NCBI RefSeq assembly: GCF_003182255.1
Contig: NZ_QGTQ01000003.1
Span: 62,001 to 126,000, forward strand
Source of the DNA: Paenibacillus cellulosilyticus
GTDB lineage: Bacteria > Bacillota > Bacilli > Paenibacillales > Paenibacillaceae
Length of the DNA: 64,000 nucleotides
Direction of reading: 5' to 3'
Shown here: piece by piece, positions 8,366 through 16,247 of the stretch
How the letters are laid out: every line of letters starts with the position of its first letter
How positions within the stretch are numbered: position 1 is the first letter of the stretch
Position numbers and translations under genes: made by a program
The notes under the pieces: generated by a model
The model's database searches: none
What the model saw: only the letters and a program-made list of their open reading frames with translations
Told to the model about the DNA's origin: nothing

Positions 8366-9153
8366 TCATTATGCTCGCGCTGCTCAGCGGCTGCGGAGCG
8401 AACGGAACAATCGACAGCAGCACGCCAGGCACTTTCAACCACTATGTGGTATATCCATTCTCTGAGCTTATTCAACACTTGGCGGACTGGTTTGGCGGCA
8501 ACTACGGCATTTCCATCATTGCGATGACACTATTGGTACGTTTCGCATTGATGCCGCTTATGATTCGTCAGCAGACCGGGCAAATGGCGATGCGGGAGAA
8601 AATGAAGGCGATGCAGCCGGAGCTTGCGAAAGTAAAAGAGAAGTATGCTTCGATGAAGGATCCCGAATCAGCTCGCAAGCAGCAGCAAGAAACGATGCAG
8701 CTGTACCAGAAGTATGGCGTGAATCCACTTGCTATGGGCTGCTTGCCGCTTATTATCCAGCTTCCGATTCTGACTGGCTTGTATTATGCGATTCGCATGA
8801 CGCCTGAGTTGAAGGAGCATTCGTTCCTCTGGTTTAAGCTTGGAGCGACCGACCACATTATGCCGCTCGTCGCGGCTGCTGCTTATTTGGTTCAATCGCT
8901 GATCATGCAGCGGATGTCAGGTCAGAACGCGGACAGTGGACCGCAGAAGCAGCTGGCAGGTCTCGTTTATTTGTCACCAATTATGATGGGGTTATTCTCG
9001 TTCTCTGCACCTGCAGCTCTTCCGTTGTATTGGACGGTAGGTGGTGTGTTCATGATTGGACAGACGTACTTGGCGCATTGGCTTTACGCGCGTCGGAAGG
9101 CAAGAGCGGTCGAGGTTGAGCCAATTGGGGATGCGAAGAGTGCGAATAGTTAA
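8308..9153 (+). CDS. yidC: Membrane protein insertase YidC/Oxa1 (SpoIIIJ type), lipoprotein
   Basis: The protein has 281 residues. A lipoprotein signal ends at LLSGC, with the lipidated Cys at residue 29. The conserved YidC core follows: NYGISIIAMTLLVRFALMPL, the cytoplasmic coiled hairpin rich in Lys/Gln (about 85-130), NPLAMGCLPLIIQLPIL and the LYWTVGG region. The positively charged groove Arg lies in TLLVRF. It inserts small membrane proteins alone or with SecYEG; the Bacillus paralogue SpoIIIJ is also needed in sporulation. The true start is the ATG at 8308, 8 nt after GAGGAGG; the open frame extends upstream without a better start. A strong bidirectional terminator follows. Confidence 0.93.
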   Translation: MAKTTFGFTITRRYGIALLIIMLALLSGCGANGTIDSSTPGTFNHYVVYPFSELIQHLADWFGGNYGISIIAMTLLVRFALMPLMIRQQTGQMAMREKMKAMQPELAKVKEKYASMKDPESARKQQQETMQLYQKYGVNPLAMGCLPLIIQLPILTGLYYAIRMTPELKEHSFLWFKLGATDHIMPLVAAAAYLVQSLIMQRMSGQNADSGPQKQLAGLVYLSPIMMGLFSFSAPAALPLYWTVGGVFMIGQTYLAHWLYARRKARAVEVEPIGDAKSANS

Positions 9154-9171
9154 TTGAAAAAAGCGGCAACA

Positions 9172-9206
9172 AAAAGCCCTTGGACATATGTCCAAGGGCT
9201 TTGTTG
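9172..9206. terminator. Bidirectional terminator between yidC and rpsD
   Basis: A perfect 26-bp palindrome centred at 9187/9188 (AGCCCTTGGACAT with ATGTCCAAGGGCT, 9175-9200) is flanked by A and T runs. It serves the two convergent genes. Confidence 0.9.
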
Positions 9207-9227
9207 TGCGGTTCGTAGTCGTTAAGA

Positions 9228-9830
9228 TTAACGGCTGTAGAACTCGACGATTTGTTTCTCATCGATGTCTTGCGACAGCTCAGCGCGCTCTGGCAGGCGA
9301 AGGAATTTACCTTCGAGAGCTGCTTCGTTGAGGTCGAGGTAGTTAGGCACGTGAACGCGAGCTTCACGAGCTTCTTTGATCGACTTCAGGCTGCGGCTGC
9401 GCTCACGCAGACCGATTACGTCGCCAAGCGATACCGTGTAGGAAGCGATGTCGACTTTTTTGCCGTTAACCGTTACGTGGCCGTGTGCTACGAGCTGACG
9501 TGCGCCTGCACGGGAGTTCGCAAAGCCAAGACGGTAAACGAGGTTGTCCAGACGGCTCTCGAGCAGGAACATGAAGTTCTCACCGGAGATACCTTTCAGC
9601 TTCGAAGCGCGGTCGAACAAGTTGCGGAATTGCTTCTCGTTCAAGCCGTACATGTGGCGAAGTTTTTGTTTTTCTTGCAATTGCATGCCGTAGCCGCTGA
9701 TCTTCTTACGAAGGTTAGCGCCATGTTGACCTGGAGGGAATGGGCGTTTAGCGATTTCTTTGCCCGTACCGCTCAGGGAAATGCCGAGGCGGCGGCTAAG
9801 TTTAAATTTAGGACCTGTATAACGTGACAT
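9228..9830 (-). CDS. rpsD: 30S ribosomal protein S4
   Basis: The protein has 200 residues and starts [16 protein letters not shown], with the S4 RNA-binding domain at about residues 91-155 ([23 protein letters not shown]). It is the form without the N-terminal zinc-binding cysteines. S4 is a primary binder of 16S rRNA that nucleates assembly of the 30S body, and it takes part in decoding accuracy. As in Bacillus, it stands alone rather than in the alpha operon, and its mRNA has a structured leader expected to mediate feedback by S4 itself. SD GAAGGAG before the ATG. Confidence 0.98.
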   Translation of the reverse strand: MSRYTGPKFKLSRRLGISLSGTGKEIAKRPFPPGQHGANLRKKISGYGMQLQEKQKLRHMYGLNEKQFRNLFDRASKLKGISGENFMFLLESRLDNLVYRLGFANSRAGARQLVAHGHVTVNGKKVDIASYTVSLGDVIGLRERSRSLKSIKEAREARVHVPNYLDLNEAALEGKFLRLPERAELSQDIDEKQIVEFYSR

Positions 9831-9839
9831 ATGTGTGTA

Positions 9840-10004
9840 ACTCCTTCTTCAAATTGGGATTTTGAAAAGGGGGTCGCTGTTTCGCCGGAAACAATCTTCA
9901 CTACATAGAAGCAAGCTTCGATGAGATCTGATAAACGAGTTCAGCCGCTGGCTTACCAGCGATTGTTTCCTAAGGGTGACACAAAAAGCCCCGCCCAATA
10001 ATCA
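9840..10004 (-). promoter_or_regulatory. Predicted S4 autoregulatory mRNA leader
   Basis: The 165-170 nt between the rpsD promoter and start codon hold a long-range 10-bp pairing, GGAAACAATC (9887-9896) with GATTGTTTCC (9961-9970). This encloses CGCTGG/CCAGCG (9946-9951/9956-9961) and GAAGC/GCTTC (9908-9912/9915-9919). A multi-stem leader in front of a stand-alone rpsD is the arrangement known in Bacillus, where S4 binds and represses its own mRNA. The exact fold, including any pseudoknot, cannot be verified here. Confidence 0.65.
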
Positions 10005-10011
10005 TTAATAA

Positions 10012-10041
10012 ATTCTATAGGAATTTGCCTGCCATTGTCAA
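10012..10041 (-). promoter_or_regulatory. rpsD promoter
   Basis: On the minus strand, a consensus TTGACA (10041-10036), an 18-bp spacer and TAGAAT (10017-10012). Transcription should begin near 10005, just ahead of the structured leader. Between 10042 and 10222 I see no further feature apart from an AT-rich upstream region of the next gene. Confidence 0.75.
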
Positions 10042-10222
10042 GCATACGGCTAACATAAAAGATTTCATCTTTGTCCAACTTTTTGATACAAAAGACCTAT
10101 GCAGATAGTGCACAATTCATAATAATCAAGTATGATAGAGGTAGATAATAATCATAAACATTCGAACGTACGGATGCAACTTTGTACACTCCTGGTTATA
10201 GATGGAAGGATGGTAAGCTGCC

Positions 10223-12139
10223 ATGCGCGATTTTAGCAGCAACGCAGAAGTTTCAGCCTCCAGTCCTGCCCGACTGCAGGAACTATGGTATGAGTTTGAA
10301 GATATAAACGACAATGATATCCCATACTTAATAGCGCTTCTTAAAGACAGCTTTCACGACTGGATGGCTGAATCCAACGGGCTGCCGCTCTTCAGTCAGT
10401 CGGCGTTATATTTGATATCACCGGATATGATTGTCATCAGCACGGCTGGCACTGTTCGCGATGAGACAAGCCAGATTGCAGTGGCTCAACGAGCAGCCTG
10501 CCTTTCATTCGATACGCATGTTATCGAGAAGGTAGAACATGATGGATGGCTGGCTGTTGCAGTTCCGATTATGCGGCGGACGGACAACTCGCTCCCGTTT
10601 GTTGTCATTACAGCCTGTGCTGAAGTGGTCGATGAGGCCATTACCGCCCAGCTGCAATCGGCGTCGTTCCATTTGCGCAATTGTTTCTATAGACGATTTG
10701 AGCGAATGTTCGTTAAAGATATACTTAAGGCGCAGCGGGAATCGGAGCAGGAAGCGAACAATCGCGCATCCTGGTTTGCTGCCGCGAAACGATTGTACGA
10801 TGGCATTGACGTCGCTTCGGTATTGTCCGAGATGATGAACAGCCTCATCACGTTGTATCCCGAGTCGCAGATCCGGCTGTATTTGTCGCAGGATCATCTT
10901 GAAGGCGACCCGCGCGTACAGTCACTGCAGTTTAATCATCCAACAGGTGATTTCGTTGCGAAATCGTTTCTTGAGGCGAAGCCGAATTCACGTATGCGCG
11001 AGCACGGGCAGATGGATGTCGTCGTACCGATGACAGGCAAGCAAGCGGTGTATGGCGTTTTGCGTCTTAAGCTGCCAGCAACGCAGTGGAATCATGCCGA
11101 TTTTACGGCGCTCACGCTGCTCGCGGATACGGCAGGCAATGCGTTCGAGAATGCGAAGCTGTACGAGCAGTCGAATGTAATGATCGGTGAGCTCCGGCTT
11201 ATTAATGAGCTGACGAAGCGTCTGAATCAATCGCTGAAGCTCAAGGACGTATTTCATTACACGACAAGCGAGCTGATACGGATCTATGAAGCGGATTGCT
11301 GCTGCCTTCTGAGCTACGATCCGCTTCAGCAGCAATTCGTTGTCATGTCGAGCAGCCTGCCTTCATTTGAGAACGAGCATTTCTCGACTGAATACGGTTT
11401 TACAGGGGTTGTGTATCGTTCGCAAGAGCCTGTCATCATTTCGGACTACTTGATTAATAACTCGGTGTCTTCTCGGTGGATGGATGAGACAGGCTCCAGG
11501 TCTTTGATTGCTGCGCCGATACTAGCGGGTTCAGAAGTTGCGGGTATCATATTGGTTGGTCACCGGATGCCGCATTACTTCTCCTACGATAACTATAAGC
11601 TTCTGCAAGTGCTTTCCAGTCATATTGGACTTGCGATGTCGAATGCATCCCTACATGCAGAAGTTAGACGGATGGTCATTACCGATCACTTGACCAATCT
11701 AAGTGCTCGGCATTATTTGAATGACCGTATTCAGCGTAAGCAGCGGACGGATCGCTGTGGTTCGCTTATTCTTGTCGATATCGACAAGTTCAAAGACGTA
11801 AACGATACGTTTGGCCACCAAGTAGGTGACCGGATTCTGGTCCAAGTAGCGGATATTATCAAGTCCTCGATTCGAGGCACGGATACGGCTGCTAGGTGGG
11901 GCGGGGAAGAAATGGCGGTTTATTTGCCGGAGATTCGCCGTGAGCAGGCTTATCGCATCGCAGAGCGAATTCGCATGAAGGTCGAGGAGGAGACGGATCC
12001 GAAGGTTACCGTATCCTGCGGGTTGTCAGAATGGACGTTCGAGGACGAGAAGGTCAGCGTCGAGGCGTTGTTCTACCGAGCGGACATGGCATTGTATCAA
12101 GCGAAGCACAATGGTCGTAACTGTATATACGTTGGATAG
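10223..12139 (+). CDS. GAF-containing diguanylate cyclase (GGDEF protein)
   Basis: A soluble protein of 638 residues. The N-terminal half contains one or two GAF-like sensory regions (about 185-320 and 335-475, the latter with FTGVVYRSQEPVIISDY). A complete GGDEF domain follows from about residue 480 (DHLTNLSARHYL, DIDKFKDVNDTFGH). The active-site motif reads GGEEM (560-564) instead of GGDEF/GGEEF, and an I-site RGTD (551-554) for product inhibition is five residues before it. It should make cyclic di-GMP from GTP in response to a cytosolic ligand. No membrane segment is seen. Start chosen at the ATG after AAGGATGG. It is followed by a short hairpin terminator. Confidence 0.9.
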   Translation: MRDFSSNAEVSASSPARLQELWYEFEDINDNDIPYLIALLKDSFHDWMAESNGLPLFSQSALYLISPDMIVISTAGTVRDETSQIAVAQRAACLSFDTHVIEKVEHDGWLAVAVPIMRRTDNSLPFVVITACAEVVDEAITAQLQSASFHLRNCFYRRFERMFVKDILKAQRESEQEANNRASWFAAAKRLYDGIDVASVLSEMMNSLITLYPESQIRLYLSQDHLEGDPRVQSLQFNHPTGDFVAKSFLEAKPNSRMREHGQMDVVVPMTGKQAVYGVLRLKLPATQWNHADFTALTLLADTAGNAFENAKLYEQSNVMIGELRLINELTKRLNQSLKLKDVFHYTTSELIRIYEADCCCLLSYDPLQQQFVVMSSSLPSFENEHFSTEYGFTGVVYRSQEPVIISDYLINNSVSSRWMDETGSRSLIAAPILAGSEVAGIILVGHRMPHYFSYDNYKLLQVLSSHIGLAMSNASLHAEVRRMVITDHLTNLSARHYLNDRIQRKQRTDRCGSLILVDIDKFKDVNDTFGHQVGDRILVQVADIIKSSIRGTDTAARWGGEEMAVYLPEIRREQAYRIAERIRMKVEEETDPKVTVSCGLSEWTFEDEKVSVEALFYRADMALYQAKHNGRNCIYVG

Positions 12140-12151
12140 GGGGGCACTAGC

Positions 12152-12175
12152 GGACACACCGCATAGTGTCCTTTT
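12152..12175 (+). terminator. Weak intrinsic terminator after the diguanylate cyclase gene
   Basis: GGACAC (12152-12157) pairs with GTGTCC (12166-12171), followed by TTTTG. The stem is short, so termination may be partial. Confidence 0.5.
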
Positions 12176-12233
12176 GTTATGGTTACATTAGGCTTGATTG
12201 GTGCAGCCCACGCAGGAGGATGGAGGGATAAGC

Positions 12234-13106
12234 ATGATCAAGCGGAAATGGTATTTGCGATCGAAGAGATGGTTGCTGACAGTGTTTGGCGCAGCCGTAT
12301 TCGGTATATTCGGCTGTGGAAGCATGACGGACAATATGGCGGCAGATCAATTCCTTGCCTTGTCCATCAGCGGGCTCGCAGGCGTTGATCAGTTCACCTT
12401 CGCTGGTGAGAGCGGCGTTCTTCTACCCGTAGGTGTAACGATTGGCTCTTTGTCCTATAAGGGCGAGGTGACAGGACATTCCGAAATGAAAGTGCAGATG
12501 ACCGGCAGCGGTGACAATAGCGGCGGAAAAAGCGGAATCGGCTTACAATCGATGAATGGTCAATGGAAGCTGCTTGCGCAGCGAGGAGCAGATCGATGGC
12601 TTCCAAGCGGAAGGCAGGACGGCGTACGGCAGCTGTCGACTCAGGACGCCGGTACGAGCAATGTAACCAACGATGGACAGTCTAACGGCCTCTGGGCGGG
12701 TTTAAACCCGCTAGAGAAGCTCGAGCGGGTTCGTGATGCAGCGAAAAGCGTGACGTACCAGGAGAATGCTGCAGTGCGTTCAGGACAACGTGTCATCGTC
12801 ATTGAGATGCAGCCTTCTGCTGCGAAGGAAGAATGGACGAAACGATTGGAGCAGCAGTGGAGTGCACTCATGGAAAGTGGACAACAAGAAGAAGCATCGG
12901 GGCAAGCAAAACAAATTCAACAAGCGAAGCAGCAGCTTACGGCTATGCTCAGTACATTGTCGGCCGAGACACGATATGAGGTAACAGCGGATAAGCGTTC
13001 AATGCTGCCACTTCGGGTAGTAGAGCATTCCACGCTTCATTTTCAAGCAGATGGGAAAGATCGTGAGGAGTCGTATACGGGCGAAGTGACATTCGATGAA
13101 TTCTAG
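12234..13106 (+). CDS. Putative lipoprotein of unknown function
   Basis: I do not recognise the family. From the ATG at 12234 (SD GGAGGG, 12222-12227) the product has 290 residues with a clear lipoprotein signal, a KRK-rich start and the lipobox GIFGC (Cys28). The mature part has an early beta-rich stretch (residues about 45-110: FTFAGESGVLL, IGSLSYKGEV), a Gly/Ser/Asp-rich linker, and a long Gln/Glu/Lys-rich helix (about 200-245) before a final strand pair (TRYEVTADKRSMLPLRVVEHS). That ending resembles outer-surface lipoproteins that refold small ligands or membranes, but this is only an impression. It probably sits on the outer face of the membrane. Confidence 0.75.
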   Translation: MIKRKWYLRSKRWLLTVFGAAVFGIFGCGSMTDNMAADQFLALSISGLAGVDQFTFAGESGVLLPVGVTIGSLSYKGEVTGHSEMKVQMTGSGDNSGGKSGIGLQSMNGQWKLLAQRGADRWLPSGRQDGVRQLSTQDAGTSNVTNDGQSNGLWAGLNPLEKLERVRDAAKSVTYQENAAVRSGQRVIVIEMQPSAAKEEWTKRLEQQWSALMESGQQEEASGQAKQIQQAKQQLTAMLSTLSAETRYEVTADKRSMLPLRVVEHSTLHFQADGKDREESYTGEVTFDEF

Positions 13107-13151
13107 ATAGGAATGAATCGGAGATATAGGTTTCCGGTCAGTTATATAACA

Positions 13152-13179
13152 GGACGCAGATCATAGGAGATCTGCGTCC
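13152..13179. terminator. Hairpin terminator between convergent genes
   Basis: GGACGCAGATC (13152-13162) and GATCTGCGTCC (13169-13179) form a perfect 11-bp stem with a 6-nt loop. The T-run is short on the plus strand. It lies between the lipoprotein gene and the convergent aminopeptidase gene. Confidence 0.75.
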
Positions 13180-13197
13180 GTTTGCGTATCGCGTGTT

Positions 13198-14313
13198 TTA
13201 TTTCAGTTGTTCTGGATTTAAATCCTTAAGCTCATCGGCGACGAAGATGCCGTCCTTCCGAATCAATCGGCCATCAAAGTAAATTTCTCCTCCACCGTAT
13301 TCCGGTCGCTGAATCAAGACGAGATCCCAGTGAATGCCCGAGCTGTTGCCGTTGTAGGCAGTATCGTAACATTGCCCCGGTGTGAAGTGGATGCTGCCAG
13401 CGATTTTCTCATCGAACAAAATATCCTTCATCGGGTGCAAAATATGAGGGTTGACTCCGATAGCGAATTCCCCGACATAACGCGCGCCTTCGTCCGTATT
13501 GAATACTTTGTTAATCCGTTCCGTATCATTAGAAGTCGCTTCAACGATTTTGCCGTTCTCAAAGCGCAGCTTCACGTTCTCGAAAACAAATCCGTTGTAA
13601 GGGCTTGGCGTGTTGTAGCTAATCGTTCCGTTCACGCTGTCTCGAACAGGCGCTGTATAAACCTCGCCATCCGGAATGTTTCGCAGGCCTGAGCATTTGA
13701 TTGCAGGAATATCCTTAATGGAGAAAGTAAGGTCCGTGCCAGGCCCGACTAGTCGAACTTGGTCCGTTTTGTTCATCAGGTCAACAAGTGCGTCCATCTT
13801 CTTGTCCATCATCGAATAATTCATCGTACACACGTCAAAATAGAACTTCTCGAATGCTTCAGTGCTCATGGAAGCCAATTGTGCCATAGATGGCGTTGGA
13901 TACCGCAGCACGACCCACTTCGTCTTGTTCACGCGGATCGAAGAATGAACCTTATGGTTGTAAACGGTACTGTAGAGCTTCATTTTATCGTCTGGAACGT
14001 CGGACAGCTCATAAAGGTTGTTGGAACCACGAATGCCGATATAGGCATTCATCTTGGACATTTGATAAGCATCAAAATCGGTCCATGTCTCAATCTGAGA
14101 TTGCGTAGCGTTAACCAACATCTCTCTCGTCACTTGCTGATCGCGTATGTTGACAAAAGGGTTTCCGCCAGCTTGGTGAACCTTCCCGATGATTGCTTTG
14201 ACGAGTGGATTGTCGATGTTAAAGGCTTCGATTAGTACATTTTCTCCTGGCTGCACTCTCGTTGAATAGTTGACTAGCACATCTGCCAACTTATCTAAAC
14301 GTGGGTCGAACAT
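13198..14313 (-). CDS. M29-family metallo-aminopeptidase (AmpS/aminopeptidase T type)
   Basis: The 371-residue protein starts MFDPRLDKLADVLVNYS and continues with VQPGENVLIEAF, the typical opening of M29 aminopeptidases. These cytosolic dimers use two metal ions to release N-terminal residues from peptides. Candidate metal ligands lie in the C-terminal half: GEFAIGVNPHI (Glu), SIHFTPGQCYD (His), and the SGIHWDL (His and Asp) segment near residue 345. The ATG at 14313 is preferred over an upstream one because AAAGGGG stands about 6 nt before it. It is a single gene on the minus strand; the 230 bp upstream hold only the promoter of the next, divergent gene. Confidence 0.9.
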   Translation of the reverse strand: MFDPRLDKLADVLVNYSTRVQPGENVLIEAFNIDNPLVKAIIGKVHQAGGNPFVNIRDQQVTREMLVNATQSQIETWTDFDAYQMSKMNAYIGIRGSNNLYELSDVPDDKMKLYSTVYNHKVHSSIRVNKTKWVVLRYPTPSMAQLASMSTEAFEKFYFDVCTMNYSMMDKKMDALVDLMNKTDQVRLVGPGTDLTFSIKDIPAIKCSGLRNIPDGEVYTAPVRDSVNGTISYNTPSPYNGFVFENVKLRFENGKIVEATSNDTERINKVFNTDEGARYVGEFAIGVNPHILHPMKDILFDEKIAGSIHFTPGQCYDTAYNGNSSGIHWDLVLIQRPEYGGGEIYFDGRLIRKDGIFVADELKDLNPEQLK

Positions 14314-14544
14314 GGCTGTACCCCTTTCGGTGATTTCTACATGACACACTAAGTATATAATTTTTCCTGTGATATACCTATTTAATCATAATCATTGAAT
14401 GGTTTAAGTTCGAAGCATTGTGTAAATGTTAACATAGTAAGCGCTGATACTGGTTTAAGGTCACAAAAATAGGATGACAGCCATTGTACTGTGTGCTTAT
14501 TGATTGAAAAATTGATATAACTGGCTTAAACGGTCTTTTTTCTC

Positions 14545-14573
14545 TTGAATGCGGCTCATATTCAAGGTATGAT
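14545..14573 (+). promoter_or_regulatory. Promoter of the HPr-like gene
   Basis: TTGAAT (14545-14550), a 17-bp spacer and TATGAT (14568-14573). The predicted start of transcription (about 14580) rules out the upstream in-frame ATGs and supports the ATG at 14614. Confidence 0.65.
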
Positions 14574-14613
14574 GAAGACGTTACTTGTAACTATCCATGG
14601 TGGAGGGATTCAT

Positions 14614-14856
14614 ATGTCCAACAACGCAGCAATCGTAGAAATTTCCCAAACGGCGAGCCAATTCCGGTCCTCGATCGTTCTTCAAGCAGAGAACAAATAT
14701 ATCGATGTGAAGAGCATCCTCGGATTGTTTACGACACTTCTTGGCGGACATGCGTATGAGCTCCATGTTCATGGCCCAGACGCTGAAGAAGCTAAGAAAG
14801 CAATGGCTGAAGTATTCAGCAGACATAACCTGAACGTTACGGTTATTGGTGAGTAA
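14614..14856 (+). CDS. HPr-like protein lacking the phosphorylatable histidine
   Basis: The protein has 80 residues and starts MSNNAAIVEISQTASQFRSS, with the SD GGTGGAGGG just upstream. Residues from about 10 align with HPr/Crh from its second element onward: SQTASQF corresponds to the VQTASKY region, and VKSILGLFTTLL matches the regulatory-serine segment (Ser34 here, Ser46 in HPr). The HPr N-terminus with His15 and the ARP loop is missing; no histidine occurs before residue 45. It therefore cannot be a PTS phosphocarrier. Retention of the KSI serine suggests a Crh-like regulatory role, for example via HPr kinase and CcpA, or a structural domain. Single gene with its own promoter and terminator. 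Confidence 0.8.
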   Translation: MSNNAAIVEISQTASQFRSSIVLQAENKYIDVKSILGLFTTLLGGHAYELHVHGPDAEEAKKAMAEVFSRHNLNVTVIGE

Positions 14857-14891
14857 TCGTTAATAAAATGGCATAAAAAGCCGGATATCCA

Positions 14892-14928
14892 GAACAAAGC
14901 GTCCCTATGGGGCGCTTTGTTCATTTTT
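14892..14928 (+). terminator. Intrinsic terminator after the HPr-like gene
   Basis: A 14-bp stem, GAACAAAGCGTCCC (14892-14905) with GGGGCGCTTTGTTC (14909-14922), one G-U pair and a 3-nt loop, followed by ATTTTT. Confidence 0.85.
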
Positions 14929-15032
14929 ATGAAATTATTAGTTGTCACCTATATGAGCTTGGAATTGTCCCGCATGAAGCGTGATGCGCTGCTAAAAGGC
15001 AGGTAACAGCCGTTTATCCTTGCGTTTGCTCC

Positions 15033-15061
15033 TTGTACTTCTTTTGTTTTTCGTCTAATAT
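15033..15061 (+). promoter_or_regulatory. Promoter of ylaN
   Basis: TTGTAC (15033-15038), a 17-bp spacer and TAATAT (15056-15061), about 50 bp before the ylaN start codon. Confidence 0.55.
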
Positions 15062-15112
15062 AAAGGAAGGGTTTATAGAAGACGGCGAAGAACGCACACA
15101 GGGGGGAATACG

Positions 15113-15400
15113 ATGTCTTCACCGGATGTTTTGGATAATTTGCACCAGAAAGCGCTCAATCTTCTTGAGGAAGATGCTAATAAAATCGAAAAGCTGATTG
15201 AAGTTCAGATGGAGAACTTGACTACGCGCCAATGTCCGCTGTATGAAGAAGTATTGGACACGCAAATGTATGGCTTCTCCCGTGAAGTGGACTTCGCAGT
15301 GCGTGCCGGACTCGTCGACGAGATGGTGGGTCGCAATATTGTGAGCAAGCTTGAACGCAATTTGGCCAAACTTTACGAAGCTTTGAATAACAAGAAGTAG
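15113..15400 (+). CDS. ylaN: YlaN family protein (iron-linked small protein)
   Basis: The 95-residue protein matches Bacillus YlaN strongly in VQMENLTTRQCPLYEEVLDTQ and FSREVDFAVRAGLVDE. It is a small helical, cytosolic dimer. In B. subtilis, ylaN is essential under low iron, and the family has been linked to relief of Fur repression; the molecular role here is inferred from that. The ATG follows an AGGGGGG SD at 7 nt spacing. It is monocistronic with its own promoter, and the terminator overlaps the stop codon. Confidence 0.93.
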   Translation: MSSPDVLDNLHQKALNLLEEDANKIEKLIEVQMENLTTRQCPLYEEVLDTQMYGFSREVDFAVRAGLVDEMVGRNIVSKLERNLAKLYEALNNKK

Positions 15401-15427
15401 TCTCGGACAACCGAGACTGCTTTTTTT
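15399..15427 (+). terminator. Intrinsic terminator of ylaN
   Basis: AGTCTCGG (15399-15406) and CCGAGACT (15411-15418) with loop ACAA, then GC and a long T-run. The stem begins inside the stop codon. Confidence 0.9.
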
Positions 15428-15450
15428 GTATATAGGAGATGGTAGACCCT

Positions 15451-16182
15451 ATGAAACAGAATAAATACGATGATCAGACTTTCTTCTCCGCGTATGAACA
15501 AATGCCCAGGTCGATTGACGGATTGAAGGCTGCAGGGGAGTGGCATATCCTGCAAGCTCTGCTCCCCGATTTACGCGATAAGCGCGTGCTGGATTTGGGC
15601 TGCGGCTTCGGTTGGCATTGCCGTTATGCGCGTGAGCAGCAGGCGAGCGAGGTAGTAGGCGTAGATATATCGGCTAATATGCTGAAGCGGGCGGAAGAGC
15701 TGACGAATGATCCTCACATCACCTATGTGAATAGCTCGATTGAAGATATTGGCTTTGAGGGGCGTCAATTTGATGTAGTCCTCAGCTCCTTGGCATTCCA
15801 CTACATAGAGGCATTCGATGATGCGTGCGCCAACATTTATGGACTTCTAGCTCCTGGAGGAACGTTCCTGTTCTCTGTCGAGCATCCGATCTTCACGGCA
15901 CGCGATGAGCAAGATTGGCATTATGATGAGAAGGGCGAGCGGCTTCATTGGCCAGTTGACCGCTACCAGTCCGAAGGGATGCGTGATACGTCGTTCTTGA
16001 CGGACAATGTCATCAAATATCATCGCACGGTGTCCACCTATATGAATTCACTCATTCGTGCGGGCTTCCGTATTACCGCTGTGAAGGAATCTGTGCCATC
16101 GCCAGCTATGATGCATATCCCCGGTATGGCGGACGAACTGCGCAGACCGATGTTTCTCATTGTTGCAGCAGTCAAATTATAA
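15451..16182 (+). CDS. Class I SAM-dependent methyltransferase
   Basis: The 243-residue Rossmann-fold methyltransferase has SAM motif I VLDLGCGFGWH at about residues 46-56, the acidic ribose-binding residue in VVGVDIS, and motif IV in FDVVLSSLAFHY. The substrate is unknown; the type resembles ubiquinone/menaquinone or small-molecule methyltransferases. The ATG at 15451 is chosen because the AGGAG SD (15434-15438) directly abuts the alternative ATG at 15439. It is downstream of, but separated by a terminator from, ylaN, and it ends at a convergent terminator facing the glucoamylase gene. Confidence 0.88.
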   Translation: MKQNKYDDQTFFSAYEQMPRSIDGLKAAGEWHILQALLPDLRDKRVLDLGCGFGWHCRYAREQQASEVVGVDISANMLKRAEELTNDPHITYVNSSIEDIGFEGRQFDVVLSSLAFHYIEAFDDACANIYGLLAPGGTFLFSVEHPIFTARDEQDWHYDEKGERLHWPVDRYQSEGMRDTSFLTDNVIKYHRTVSTYMNSLIRAGFRITAVKESVPSPAMMHIPGMADELRRPMFLIVAAVKL

Positions 16183-16196
16183 AAGTGTTGCATGAC

Positions 16197-16234
16197 GAAA
16201 AGCCGCTTTTCCCATCTGGGAAGGCGGCTTTTTC
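16197..16234. terminator. Bidirectional terminator
   Basis: GAAAAGCCGC at 16197-16206 pairs with GCGGCTTTTTC at 16224-16234, with an inner TTCCC/GGGAA extension. A and T runs at both ends serve the convergent methyltransferase and glucoamylase genes. Confidence 0.85.
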
Positions 16235-16247
16235 AATTAGATATAGA

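Noticed and set aside
9252-9827. A 191-codon open frame antisense to rpsD
   Set aside because: It mirrors a fully supported S4 gene, and its start has no SD.
13153-13198. Possible small RNA gene between the lipoprotein and aminopeptidase genes
   Set aside because: The hairpin is explained as a shared terminator of convergent genes, and no promoter is seen.
14545-14613. N-terminal extension of the HPr-like protein to an upstream ATG
   Set aside because: A consensus promoter occupies these bases, the SD favours 14614 and the extension has no HPr-like sequence.
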